Of a stretch of 64,000 bases of DNA, positions 29,330 through 37,828 are shown piece by piece; within the stretch, counting starts at the first letter, position 1; each line of letters starts with the position of its first letter. The position numbers were made by a program, and so were the translations under genes. Source of the DNA: JASHPR01 sp963844655 (GTDB taxonomy: Bacteria; Actinomycetota; Actinomycetes; Streptosporangiales; Streptosporangiaceae); the NCBI GenBank assembly GCA_963844655.1, contig CAWJPA010000009.1, forward strand, positions 372,001-436,000. The letters are read 5' to 3'. The notes beneath the pieces are model-generated. The model had not been told where the DNA came from and did no database searches. It saw only the letters and a program-made list of their open reading frames with translations.

Positions 29330-30135
29330 CCCCGGTCTCCGCGCAGCGCCGGGTGCGAGCCCGCGGTCACCAGGTCGGCCACGGCCGACCGTGGATCCCG
29401 GCCGGTTACCAGGCTCTCTCCGACGAGCACGGCGTCAGCACCCGCGGCCGCGTAGGCCAGCAGGTCGTGCGGGCCCCGGATCCCGGATTCGGCGATCTTG
29501 ATCACGCCGTCGGGTATCCGGGGGGCGAGGCGCGCGAACACGCTTCTGTCCACCTCGAGTGTGGCCAGGTTCCGCGCGTTGACCCCGATGACCGTCGCCC
29601 CGGCGTCGATCGCGCGGTCAAGCTCCTCATCGGTGTGCACCTCGACCAGCGGGACGAGCCCGATCGATACCGCGCGCTCCACCAGGGACACCAGCGCGTT
29701 CTGCTCCAGTGCGGCCACGATGAGCAGGGCCAGGTCAGCCCCGTTCGCCCGTGCCTCCCACAGCTGGTACGAGCTGACCACGAAGTCCTTGCGCAGCACG
29801 GGCACGCGCACCGCCTCCCGGACCGCGACCAGGTCCTCGAGGCTGCCGCCGAACCGTCTTCCTTCGGTCAGGACGCTGATCACGCACGCGCCGCCCGCCT
29901 CGTAGTCCGCAGCCAGGGCCGCGGGATCGGCGATGGCGGCGAGCGCGCCCTTGGACGGGCTCGCCCGCTTGACCTCGGCGATGACGGACACGTCCTCGCC
30001 CTTGAGCACGGCGCAGGGATTACGCGGCGCAGGCGCCCGGCCAGCTGCCTCCTTCAGGCGGTCAAGCGGGATGCTCCGCTGGCGTGCCGCAAGGTCGGCA
30101 CGCACTCCCTCGAGGATGTCGTCGAGCACGCTCAC
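29326..30135 (-). CDS. trpC: Indole-3-glycerol phosphate synthase
   Basis: 269-residue TIM barrel converting carboxyphenylaminodeoxyribulose phosphate to indoleglycerol phosphate. Catalytic Lys residues in VIAEVKRASPSKG and VLRKDFVV, Glu in VEVHTDEEL, phosphate binding in IAESGIRG and AVLVGESLV. Monofunctional, not fused to TrpF. GTG 30135; a purine-rich GAGGGGG lies about 12 bases upstream. First clear biosynthetic gene of the local trpCBA set; trpE, trpD and trpF are not in the window. Confidence 0.96.
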   Translation of the reverse strand: MSVLDDILEGVRADLAARQRSIPLDRLKEAAGRAPAPRNPCAVLKGEDVSVIAEVKRASPSKGALAAIADPAALAADYEAGGACVISVLTEGRRFGGSLEDLVAVREAVRVPVLRKDFVVSSYQLWEARANGADLALLIVAALEQNALVSLVERAVSIGLVPLVEVHTDEELDRAIDAGATVIGVNARNLATLEVDRSVFARLAPRIPDGVIKIAESGIRGPHDLLAYAAAGADAVLVGESLVTGRDPRSAVADLVTAGSHPALRGDRG

Positions 30136-30232
30136 GCGGTTCTGCTGCCCCCTCGGGTGGGATGCCTTGCGCCCCCGATGGTAGCGAGAGTGCGAAGGCT
30201 ATCTGGCACGGACCCTGCCTCCGGGCGCCCTC

Positions 30233-30706
30233 TCAGCCCGTGGCGCGGCCGCCGAAAGGCTCTCCGTTGGGGTCACGCAGGGCCGGATGCCCCTCGGCTG
30301 ATTGTGGAACGCTGAAGGCGCGGGCCACCGCGGGATGCAGCAGCACCCCCAGTTCCACGATCGCAAACAGCGTGCCGCCGAGATAGCGGGACGTGAAGAA
30401 GCGGAACAGCCCGAACATGATGAACGCGCTCTCGAAGCCGATAGCGAACATCCAGGCTGCATGCGTGCCGGAGCGGGTCATGGCGGCGAGGCCTAGCAGC
30501 GCCGCCACCAGCATCAGCGTGATGATGATCGAGGGCAGATGCCGACGGCTGTAGGCCAGGCCGATCGCGACGGCCACCCCAGCCTGGGCCACGATCAGCC
30601 GCGTCACGAGCTTCACCAGCGAGTTCGACCGGTCGGGCCGCAGCCGCTCCTTCATGGTCATGCTGCGGCGTCGGCTAGGGCGGGTTCTGGAATCTGCCAC
30701 GCGCAT
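30233..30706 (-). CDS. Small membrane protein in trp operon
   Basis: 157 residues with about four hydrophobic segments (IVAQAGVAVAIGLAY, IIITLMLVAALLGLAAM, AAWMFAIGFESAFIMFGLF, GTLFAIVELGVLLH) and Arg-rich N-terminus. ATG 30706 is preceded by GGAGGTGAGCG, a strong site. Lies between the Trp-associated membrane protein and trpC, where related actinomycetes also have a small hypothetical membrane protein. Function unknown. Confidence 0.75.
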   Translation of the reverse strand: MRVADSRTRPSRRRSMTMKERLRPDRSNSLVKLVTRLIVAQAGVAVAIGLAYSRRHLPSIIITLMLVAALLGLAAMTRSGTHAAWMFAIGFESAFIMFGLFRFFTSRYLGGTLFAIVELGVLLHPAVARAFSVPQSAEGHPALRDPNGEPFGGRATG

Positions 30707-30869
30707 CGCTCACCTCCATGACCTGCCTGGTCGCCCAAAAGATCATTTACACCGAGCCTAACCTGCGCCTCCCAGGCGGGTTCAGCAGGCCTACCCCGAG
30801 CGCGCGGGCCGCCGTACCGCCTGGTGCAGCGACCGCTCTTGCACCGCTATTCCCACTTCCCTACCAATC

Positions 30870-31625
30870 TCATTCCCCGCTCGTGGGGTCCTCACCCCGG
30901 CTCAGCGACTCCCAAATCGACGCGGAATCGCCGGCCGGGCGGCGGCTGCCCGCCGGGACCGGCGGACGCTGCGCGGCCGGCCTCGCGGGCGAGTCGAACC
31001 GGCTGGACATCACCGGGAGCCGGCCAGCGCGCCAGGCCACGAGCGCCCCGGCGGCGGCGATCACCAGCGCCCCGGCGAGCGCGACCCAGCGCCAGGGGAA
31101 GCTCACGAAGACCACGTGTCCAGGGAAACCGGACAGCGGCGTTCCCCCCGGGCCCGAGGTGCCCGCGGTCGTGCTGCCCGCGGCCGACCCGGGCGAAATG
31201 CCGGTGCCCGGCCCGCCCTGCGGGCTGCCGGCCGACGCGGCAGTGATCACGTCGGCGGCCGAGATCCCGGCGCTGAGCGCCACGGCGATGCCCACCCCGA
31301 GTCCGGCCAGCAGGACCCCGGCGATGCGGCGCAGCAGCCCGCGGGTGGCCAGCACGGCCGCCAGGCAGGCCAGGGCGGCTACGGCCAGCGCCGCCGCGGC
31401 GGGCAGCAGGGCCTGCCCGGACACGGCGATCACGCTGGCGGGCAGCGGCTTGGGCGCTGTGGTCACGATATGGGCCCAGGTCTGCCGCGCTGCGAGCACC
31501 ACCAGGCCCGCCCCGGCCGCGCCGAGCACCATCAGCACGGTGAGCTCGCGGCGGGGTGTACCGGAGAGCCGGCCGGCCCCCGGCGGTGCGGACGGCGGCT
31601 GGTTCGAGGGGTTGCCCGCGGTCAT
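30870..31625 (-). CDS. Trp-biosynthesis-associated membrane protein
   Basis: 251 residues, four hydrophobic segments: LTVLMVLGAAGAGLVVLAA then RQTWAHI near residue 45, two central ones around 75-130, and a last one around 185-205. The LAARQTWA block and four-helix pattern match the TIGR02234/Trp_oprn_chp family encoded beside trpE/trpC in actinobacteria (Rv1610 type). ATG 31625 with GGAGGTGG about 9 bases upstream; the open frame continues upstream without membrane character. The role is not known. Upstream trpE is missing here; the next gene runs the other way. Confidence 0.85.
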   Translation of the reverse strand: MTAGNPSNQPPSAPPGAGRLSGTPRRELTVLMVLGAAGAGLVVLAARQTWAHIVTTAPKPLPASVIAVSGQALLPAAAALAVAALACLAAVLATRGLLRRIAGVLLAGLGVGIAVALSAGISAADVITAASAGSPQGGPGTGISPGSAAGSTTAGTSGPGGTPLSGFPGHVVFVSFPWRWVALAGALVIAAAGALVAWRAGRLPVMSSRFDSPARPAAQRPPVPAGSRRPAGDSASIWESLSRGEDPTSGE

Positions 31626-31757
31626 CTGCGGCCACCTCCCGTGCTGCTCAGGCCAGGCACGATATGCCTCCCGCCGCTGCCAGCATAGGCTGAACGCCGC
31701 CACGGCCGGTGGCGCGCTCCGGCCATTCCCAGTCAATGACGGGTGGCCTACGATCTC

Positions 31758-32426
31758 ATGATGAAGTATGCCCGGGTTGAGCGCCTTGCCCTATGTGCCC
31801 TCCTCGAGGAGACCGGTCCTGGCGCGCCAACCCTGTGCGACGGGTGGACCACCCGCGACCTGGCCGCGCATCTCGTGCTCAGGGAACACCGGCCCGACGC
31901 CGGGGCCGGCATACTCGGCGGGCCGCTGGCCGGGCATACCCGCCGGGTGCAGCGCAAGATGGCGAAGCGGACGCCGTACCAGCGCCTGGTGGACGAGATC
32001 AGGGAGGGCCCGCCGAGGCTGTCCGTATTCGGCCTGCCCGGCGCGGACGAGCGGGCCAACCTGGTTGAGTTCTTCGTCCATCACGAGGACGTGCGCCGCG
32101 GAAGCCCGGGCTGGGAGCCGCGGGACATCGACAGGGACCTGGCCGACGTGCTGTGGAAGCGGCTGCGCATGGCCAGGTACGTCCTGCGGAAGGCGCCCGT
32201 CGGCGTCGAGCTGGCCCGGGACGACCAGCCGGAACCCGGCCCGGGGAACAGCACAGGGCGGCGGGTGCGGATCACCGCCAAGGCCCGCACCCCAGTGGTG
32301 ACCGTCATCGGGCCACCGGCGGAGCTGACCATCTGGACGTCGGGCCGGAAGGCCGCGGCCCGGGTCAGGCTCGACGGCAGCGACGCTGCGGTCAGCGCGC
32401 TCGAGGCAGCCAGCTGGCACCTCTAA
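31758..32426 (+). CDS. TIGR03085-type metal-binding protein (DinB/MDMPI-like)
   Basis: 222 residues. ERLALCALLEETGPGAPTLCDGWTTRDLAAHL at the N-terminus is the helical DinB/maleylpyruvate-isomerase-like domain; metal-ligand histidines are seen in DLAAHL and EFFVHHEDVRRG, matching TIGR03085 proteins of mycothiol-producing actinobacteria. A C-terminal SCP2-like part follows (VTVIGPPAELTIWTSGRKAA). Start at the ATG pair 31758/31761; no ribosome site, so possibly leaderless; a GTG at 31743 is an alternative. Family often sits beside trp genes. Thought to act in mycothiol-dependent chemistry; substrate unknown. Confidence 0.85.
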   Translation: MMKYARVERLALCALLEETGPGAPTLCDGWTTRDLAAHLVLREHRPDAGAGILGGPLAGHTRRVQRKMAKRTPYQRLVDEIREGPPRLSVFGLPGADERANLVEFFVHHEDVRRGSPGWEPRDIDRDLADVLWKRLRMARYVLRKAPVGVELARDDQPEPGPGNSTGRRVRITAKARTPVVTVIGPPAELTIWTSGRKAAARVRLDGSDAAVSALEAASWHL

Positions 32427-32716
32427 CCGGCGCTCCGGCCGGCCTGCAGTAATCAGCACGACACGCCAGGCCGACCCCGGGAAGATCCACTCCCGGTCAG
32501 CCCGGGCAGGGATTCCGTGATCTTGTCCGGCTGGGCTGCCTTTCTGTCCTCGGCCTCTTGCGGCGATGATGGGTGGGCCACGCGGGCCGGCGAGTGGCTG
32601 GGGGCAGGGCAGCTGTCCTTTTCGATCACGATGGGTCTTGTCAGGTGCCTGGGCTGGCGGCCGGCCGCCGCCCGCCCGCTGCCGGGCGGTGACGGGACTG
32701 GGTCAGGGAGAACGTC
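32427..32716. other. Intergenic region upstream of RraA-like gene
   Basis: No gene is supported in this 290-bp gap. It is moderately GC rich with no strong hairpin or palindrome noticed; it presumably holds the promoter of the RraA-like gene. Confidence 0.4.
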
Positions 32717-33409
32717 ATGCTGGAGGATTTCGCTGATCTGTCCACGCCGCTGGTAGCCGATGCCTGTGTGCGGAGCGGCGTGCCGCTGCGCGCCGCGCCG
32801 CCTGGCATCCGCGCGGTCGTGCCCGGGCACCGGATCGCGGGGCGGGCGCTGCCGGTGCGGCACTACGGCAGCGTGGACGTGTTCTTGGAGGCATTCGGCG
32901 GGGCCACGCAGGGTGACGTGCTGGTCATCGACAACGGCGGGCGGCTGGACGAGGCTTGCGTCGGTGACCTGGCGTTGCTGGAAGCCGGGGCAGCCGGGCT
33001 GGCGGGCCTGGTGGTGTGGGGGCTGCACCGGGACAGCCCGGAGCTGGCGGAGATCGGTCTTCCGGTATTCAGTTACGGCAGCTACCCGCCCGGCCCGCTG
33101 CGGCTGGAGGAGCAGGAGCCCGGGGCGCTGGCCACGGCGCGGTTCGGGCCGCACCTGGTCAGCGGCGACGACGTTGTGTTCGGCGACGACGACGGCGTGC
33201 TGTTCGTCGCTGCCGAGCGCGCCGGGGAGGTGCTGGCGGCGGCGCGCCAGATCTGGCAGGCCGAGCGCGAGCAGGCCCGCAGGATCCGGGCCGGTCAGAC
33301 GTTGCGCCAGCAGACGGACTTCGCCGGCTACCTGACGCGGCGCGCCGCCGATCCGTCGTACACCTTCCGGCAGCATCTCCGGCGTATCGGTGGCGCTATC
33401 GAGGAGTAG
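32717..33409 (+). CDS. RraA-like protein (HMG aldolase/demethylmenaquinone-methyltransferase-like fold)
   Basis: 230 residues. Family features: N-terminal DLSTPLVADAC, G-rich GDVLVIDNGGRLDEACVGDLA (residues ~72-92; the conserved Asp/Arg of the metal-aldolase site are altered relative to GG..R..A.WG), and GDDDGVLFVAAERAGEVL near 155. RraA-like proteins include 4-hydroxy-4-methyl-2-oxoglutarate/oxaloacetate aldolases and RNase E inhibitors; as no RNase E partner is implied here, an aldolase or lyase role is more likely. ATG 32717 with GGGAGAACGTC upstream. Precedes the first ABC operon by 343 bp. Confidence 0.8.
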   Translation: MLEDFADLSTPLVADACVRSGVPLRAAPPGIRAVVPGHRIAGRALPVRHYGSVDVFLEAFGGATQGDVLVIDNGGRLDEACVGDLALLEAGAAGLAGLVVWGLHRDSPELAEIGLPVFSYGSYPPGPLRLEEQEPGALATARFGPHLVSGDDVVFGDDDGVLFVAAERAGEVLAAARQIWQAEREQARRIRAGQTLRQQTDFAGYLTRRAADPSYTFRQHLRRIGGAIEE

Positions 33410-33751
33410 ATGAGCCCGGCCGGGACATGGACCCCTGGCGCCCCGGCTGGTCACGACGGTAGGGACGTGAATGTTTACGGAGATTGGCCACCATTAATTG
33501 GCCAGGCCCGCCTGAATTCGTTTCAGCATTAAACCAGATGGCCATCACAGCAGCATTACGGCTTGCTATTCTTGCAATTAACGCAGGCTGAACTTCAGGC
33601 GACCATAATGTAGACCCAGATTTCCCTCTCTGGCCTGCTATCGTTCATGCTCTCGACGGTCCTTATCTGATTAGAAGATACCTTTCCGTCACATTCTCCC
33701 GCGACGATGCTGGCGTCCTGGCCCACGTGGCCATGCAGGTCGGAGGGGAAT
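33410..33751. other. AT-richer promoter region of ABC operon A
   Basis: 342 bp without a gene. Base composition drops clearly (many A/T runs, e.g. ATTAATTGG, TTGCAATTAACG) compared with flanks, typical of a promoter. TGGCCA occurs twice in inverted/direct arrangement (33485-33490 and 33499-33504) around CCATTAAT, a possible operator. No certain -35/-10 pair. Confidence 0.45.
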
Positions 33752-34894
33752 GTGCGAATGAAAAAGAGGACAGGCGCTGCCATTGCTGCAGTTCTCGGCA
33801 GCGTTGTGCTGGCCGCCGGATGCGGCAGCAGTGGCTCATCGAGCAGTAGCAGCGGTGGCGTGGACGCTTCCAAGGCCACCTCGATCGCCGCATTCGGCGG
33901 AATGAGCGGCTTGGTTAAGGCAGCCAAGGCCGAAGGTCACCTCAACGTCATCACGCTGCCGAGCAACTGGGCCAACTACGGCACCATCATGAAGGATTTC
34001 ACGGCCAAGTACGGCATCAAGATCAACGATGCCAACCCCGAAGGCTCCAGCCAGGATGAGATCAACGCGATGCAGCAGCTCAAGGGCCAGAGCCGCGCGC
34101 CTGACGTCCTGGACATGGGCACGGCCTTCGCCATCAAGGCCGACCAGGAGGGCCTGCTGGCCCCGTACAAGGTCACATCCTGGTCCAACATCCCGGCCAG
34201 CTCCAAGGCGTCCGACGCCACCTGGTACGGCGACTACGGCGGCTACGTCGCGATCGGCTACAACCCGGCGAAGGTGAAGGTCCCGCCGACGTCGTTCAAG
34301 AGCCTGATGAGCCCCATGTACAAGAACCAGATCGCGATCAACAACAACCCAACCGAAGCCAGCGCCGCCTTCTCCGCGGTGTGGGCGGCGGCGCTGGCCA
34401 ACGGCGGCTCGTTCGGCAACATCCAGCCGGGCATCAAGTACTTCGCCCAGCTGCACAAGGTAGGTAACTTCGTGCCGGTCGTCGGCGGGCCGACAACCGT
34501 GCAGAACGGCAGCACACCGATCCTGATCTGGTGGGACTACCTGCTCGCTTCCGAGGTGAAGCCCGTCGTTCCCGGTTTCAAGATCGTGATCCCGTCGGAC
34601 GGGCACTTCGCCGCTTACTACGACCAGGCGATCAGCAAGACCGCCCCGGACCCGGCCGCGGCCCGGCTGTGGGAGGAGTACCTCTACACGACCACCGGGC
34701 AGAACCTCTGGCTCGAGGGCGCTGCGCGCCCCATCGAGCTGCCGACGCTGGTCAGCGCCGGCACGGTCAACAAGACCGCGCTCGCCGCGCTGCCCCCGGC
34801 GCCCTCCGCCACGCTGGTCTTCCCGTCGCAGTCACAGACCACGACGGCGGAAAACCTGGTCGCGCAGGAGTGGGCCAAGGACGTGCTCGGCTAG
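33752..34894 (+). CDS. ABC transporter substrate-binding lipoprotein (operon A)
   Basis: About 380 residues. Lipoprotein signal KKRTGAAIAAVLGSVV with lipobox LAAGC at residues ~20-24, Ser/Gly linker, then a class-D/PotD-like periplasmic-binding fold: HLNVITLPSNWANYGTIMKDF, DVLDMGTAFAIKADQEG, YGDYGGYVAIGYNP and LWEEYLYT. This family (SBP_bac_6/8) binds polyamines, iron, thiamine or phosphonates such as 2-aminoethylphosphonate. GTG 33752 has GGAGG at best spacing (the ATG two codons later is the alternative). Paralogous to the SBP at 42370. Heads SBP-permease-permease-ATPase. Confidence 0.9.
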   Translation: MRMKKRTGAAIAAVLGSVVLAAGCGSSGSSSSSSGGVDASKATSIAAFGGMSGLVKAAKAEGHLNVITLPSNWANYGTIMKDFTAKYGIKINDANPEGSSQDEINAMQQLKGQSRAPDVLDMGTAFAIKADQEGLLAPYKVTSWSNIPASSKASDATWYGDYGGYVAIGYNPAKVKVPPTSFKSLMSPMYKNQIAINNNPTEASAAFSAVWAAALANGGSFGNIQPGIKYFAQLHKVGNFVPVVGGPTTVQNGSTPILIWWDYLLASEVKPVVPGFKIVIPSDGHFAAYYDQAISKTAPDPAAARLWEEYLYTTTGQNLWLEGAARPIELPTLVSAGTVNKTALAALPPAPSATLVFPSQSQTTTAENLVAQEWAKDVLG

Positions 34895-35827
34895 ATGGCG
34901 GACCACACCGCTGTGACCGCGCCCCCCGGGATCCGCACGGATTCCGGGGGGCGACCCGGCGGCCGCGCACGCGCCACAGCCCGCTCGGCGCGCACGCTCC
35001 TCGGTGTCGTGCCTTTCACGGTCTACGTGCTGGCCGGGCTGGCCATACCCACCGCGGCCGTCGCCATGGGCGCCTTCCAGGACTCGGTCACCGGCAAGTT
35101 CACGCTCAGCAACGTCCATACCGCCACCCACGGCATCTACCTTGAGGGCTTCCGCCAGAGCGTCGAGCTGTCGCTGCTGGCCGCGATCATTCCCGGCGTC
35201 GTGGGCCTGCTCATCGCCTACGCGATCTTCACCGCGCGGCGCGCGTCGGTGCTGCGCCGGGTCGCCATCACCGCGTCGGGGGTGTTCGCCAACTTCGGCG
35301 GCGTCCCGCTGGCGTTCCTGTTCATCGCCTCCCTCGGTACCACCGGCATTGTCACCGGATGGCTGAAGGCCCTGGGCTTCGACATCTACGCCGGGAATTT
35401 CTCACTGTTCACCTTCACCGGCGTGCTGCTGGCGTACATGTACTTCCAGATCCCGCTGATGGTGCTGATCATCCTGCCCGCGCTGGAAGGCCTGCGCCCG
35501 GCCTGGCGTGAGGCCGCAGAGAACATGGGTGCCCGCACGTGGCAGTACTGGCGCTTCGTGGGCGGCCCGGTGCTGGCGCCGGCGTTTCTCGGCTGCCTGC
35601 TGCTGCTGTTCGGAAGCTCGTTCGCGGCGTACGCCACGGCCGACGCCATGACCGCGGGCGCTCTCGCGCTCACGCCGATCCAGATCGGGCAGTTCCTGAA
35701 CGGCAACGTCATCGCAGGCCAGCAGAACGTCGGCAAGGCACTCGGCCTGGGCATGGTGATCATCATCGCGGTCGTCATGATCGTGTACGTGATGCTGCAG
35801 CGGAGGGCGGCCCGGTGGCTCCAATAG
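34895..35827 (+). CDS. ABC transporter permease 1 (operon A)
   Basis: 310 residues with six membrane segments in the PotB/PhnU-like inner-membrane fold. The EAA loop reads EAAENMGARTWQYWRFVGGPVLAP (first 20 residues from 206) which docks the ATPase. Starts directly after the SBP stop, so the genes are co-translated. N-terminal 30 residues are Arg-rich and cytoplasmic. Forms the channel with the second permease. Confidence 0.92.
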   Translation: MADHTAVTAPPGIRTDSGGRPGGRARATARSARTLLGVVPFTVYVLAGLAIPTAAVAMGAFQDSVTGKFTLSNVHTATHGIYLEGFRQSVELSLLAAIIPGVVGLLIAYAIFTARRASVLRRVAITASGVFANFGGVPLAFLFIASLGTTGIVTGWLKALGFDIYAGNFSLFTFTGVLLAYMYFQIPLMVLIILPALEGLRPAWREAAENMGARTWQYWRFVGGPVLAPAFLGCLLLLFGSSFAAYATADAMTAGALALTPIQIGQFLNGNVIAGQQNVGKALGLGMVIIIAVVMIVYVMLQRRAARWLQ

Positions 35828-35840
35828 CGAGGACGCGCAG

Positions 35841-36719
35841 ATGGTCACGGTAACCGAAACAGAGCAGGCCGACCGCTCCGCGGCCGCGCCCGCCCCGGCA
35901 GGCCGCCGGCGGCGCAGGCTCCCGGTCTGGCGCTGGGCCATCCTGGTGATCGCGGGCGTCTATTTCGTCATCCCGCTGTACGCGGCCCTGCGGTTCGCCG
36001 GCGTGAAGGCCTTCCCCGCGGTGCTGCACCAGGCCGGCTTCACCGCCGCGCTGACGCTGTCCCTGCAGCTGGCCCTGATCACCACCGTGCTCACCCTCAT
36101 CCTCATGGTGCCCACGATCATCTACGTCCACCTGCGGCTGCCCCGGCTGCGTCGGGTGCTCGAGGCAATCACCATCCTGCCCATCGTGATCCCGCCGATC
36201 GTGCTGATCGTCGGCGTGCTGGCGGTCGCACCGGGGGGCCTTAAGGCGTCACCCAACCTGCTCGGCCTGGTGTACGTGATCCTGGCCATGCCGTTCGCGT
36301 ACCGCTCCATCGACGCTGGCCTGCGAGCCCTGGATCTCAAGACGCTGACCGAGGCATCGAGCTCGCTCGGGGCCGGCTGGGCCACCACGCTGTGGCGGGT
36401 CGTGCTGCCCAACCTCCGCACCGGGATGCTGTCGGCCACGGTCCTCACCGTGGCGCTGGTGCTCGGCGAGTACACGATGGCCAGCCTGGACCTCTACCAG
36501 ACGTTCCCGGTGTGGATCGTGAACTTCGAGCAGACCAGCGGCCCGGTCTCGGTGGCCGCCTCCCTGCTCGCGCTGTTCGTGACCTGGATCTTCTTGATGG
36601 CCATCGCGACCCTCGGCGGCGGGCGGCGGGCGGGCAGCCAGGCAGCGCTCTTCTCCGTGGTCCGGCGTGAGGGCGGGGCCGGGTCCCGGCCTCCGCTGGA
36701 TAGTCAGGGGACAGGATGA
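35841..36719 (+). CDS. ABC transporter permease 2 (operon A)
   Basis: 292 residues, six membrane segments, PotC/PhnV-like. EAA-type loop EASSSLGAGWATTLWRVVLP near residue 172. Thirteen bases after permease 1; its stop overlaps the ATPase start by four bases (ATGA at 36716-36719). The Arg-rich N-terminus RRRRRLPVWRW precedes the first helix. Confidence 0.92.
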   Translation: MVTVTETEQADRSAAAPAPAGRRRRRLPVWRWAILVIAGVYFVIPLYAALRFAGVKAFPAVLHQAGFTAALTLSLQLALITTVLTLILMVPTIIYVHLRLPRLRRVLEAITILPIVIPPIVLIVGVLAVAPGGLKASPNLLGLVYVILAMPFAYRSIDAGLRALDLKTLTEASSSLGAGWATTLWRVVLPNLRTGMLSATVLTVALVLGEYTMASLDLYQTFPVWIVNFEQTSGPVSVAASLLALFVTWIFLMAIATLGGGRRAGSQAALFSVVRREGGAGSRPPLDSQGTG

Positions 36720-37828
36720 CGACAAACATCACCGCAGGGACCGCCGAGGGCGACGGGACGGCCGGGAGGGCCGACGCCGGTGCTGGCGCCCCCCTCGTCA
36801 TGCAGGATCTGACCCGGACCTTCGGCGCGGTGCGGGCTCTGGACGGCCTTTCGCTGGACATCGCGCCCGGTGAGTTCGTGGCCCTGCTCGGCCCGTCGGG
36901 CTGCGGCAAGACCACTGCGCTGCGCATCGTGGCCGGCTTCGAGACCGCCGACACCGGCTCGGTCACGGTGGACGGCAAGGACGTCTCGCCGATCGCGGCC
37001 GCCCGGCGCGACATGGGCATGGTGTTCCAGAGCTACAGCCTGTTCCCGAACATGTCGGCCCTCGACAACGTCGGGTTCGGGCTGCGGATGCGCAAGCAGC
37101 GCTCGGCCGCGCGCACCCGGCGGGCCGCGGAACTGCTCGAGATGGTCGGTCTCAGTGAGCACGCCAAGCACTACCCGCATCAGCTGTCCGGCGGCCAGCA
37201 GCAGCGCGTCGCGCTGGCCCGGGCCCTGGCCATCGAGCCGCGGGTGCTGCTGCTCGACGAGCCGCTGTCGGCCCTGGACGCCAAGGTGCGGCTGCAGCTG
37301 CGGGAGCAGATCCGCGTGCTGCAGCAGCGCCTCGGCATTACGACGATCTTCGTCACCCACGACCAGGAGGAAGCGCTCTCCATGGCCGACCGGGTCGGCG
37401 TGATGAAGGACGGCAAGCTCGAGCAGGTTGCGGAGCCACACGAGCTGTACGCGCATCCGGCCACCGCGTTCGTCGCCGAGTTCGTGGGCACGATGAACCG
37501 GATCCCCGCCGGGCTGCTGGCCGTGGGCCAGGTCCGCACGATGGGGGCCGCTCTCCAGGGCGAGGACGGCACGCGGGCCGGGCTCGCGGAGGACGCCGAC
37601 ATCCTGGTCCGGCCGGAGGAGCTGCGGATCGAGACCGTGCCGGGCGGGAACGGGATCGTGATCGACCGGACGTTCCTCGGCTCGGTGACCCGGATCAGCG
37701 TGCGGCTGTCCGGCGACGTGACGGTCAAGGTCGACCGGCCGAGTACCGGGGCGGCCGGGATGGCGCCGGGCACATCGGTAGAGGTCAGCCTGGACGGAAC
37801 ACCGGTCCTCGTCGCCGGGCGCCGCTGA
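36716..37828 (+). CDS. ABC transporter ATP-binding protein (operon A)
   Basis: 370 residues, PotA/PhnT-like. Walker A LLGPSGCGKTTALR near 55, Q-loop MVFQSYSLFP, signature LSGGQQQRVALARAL near 155, Walker B VLLLDEPLSALDAKVR, H-loop FVTHDQEEALSMADR; a C-terminal TOBE domain follows (LVRPEELRIE, residues ~300-365). Powers import by the two upstream permeases. Its 3' half is overlapped on the other strand by the run-on tail of the metallophosphoesterase frame. Confidence 0.95.
   Translation: MTTNITAGTAEGDGTAGRADAGAGAPLVMQDLTRTFGAVRALDGLSLDIAPGEFVALLGPSGCGKTTALRIVAGFETADTGSVTVDGKDVSPIAAARRDMGMVFQSYSLFPNMSALDNVGFGLRMRKQRSAARTRRAAELLEMVGLSEHAKHYPHQLSGGQQQRVALARALAIEPRVLLLDEPLSALDAKVRLQLREQIRVLQQRLGITTIFVTHDQEEALSMADRVGVMKDGKLEQVAEPHELYAHPATAFVAEFVGTMNRIPAGLLAVGQVRTMGAALQGEDGTRAGLAEDADILVRPEELRIETVPGGNGIVIDRTFLGSVTRISVRLSGDVTVKVDRPSTGAAGMAPGTSVEVSLDGTPVLVAGRR

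Noticed and set aside
30870..31736. Longer start at 31736 for the Trp-associated membrane protein
   Set aside because: The added residues have no membrane or family character, while ATG 31625 has a GGAGGTGG site.
34531..35145. 204-codon frame overlapping the SBP/permease junction
   Set aside because: Out-of-frame shadow of two well-supported genes.
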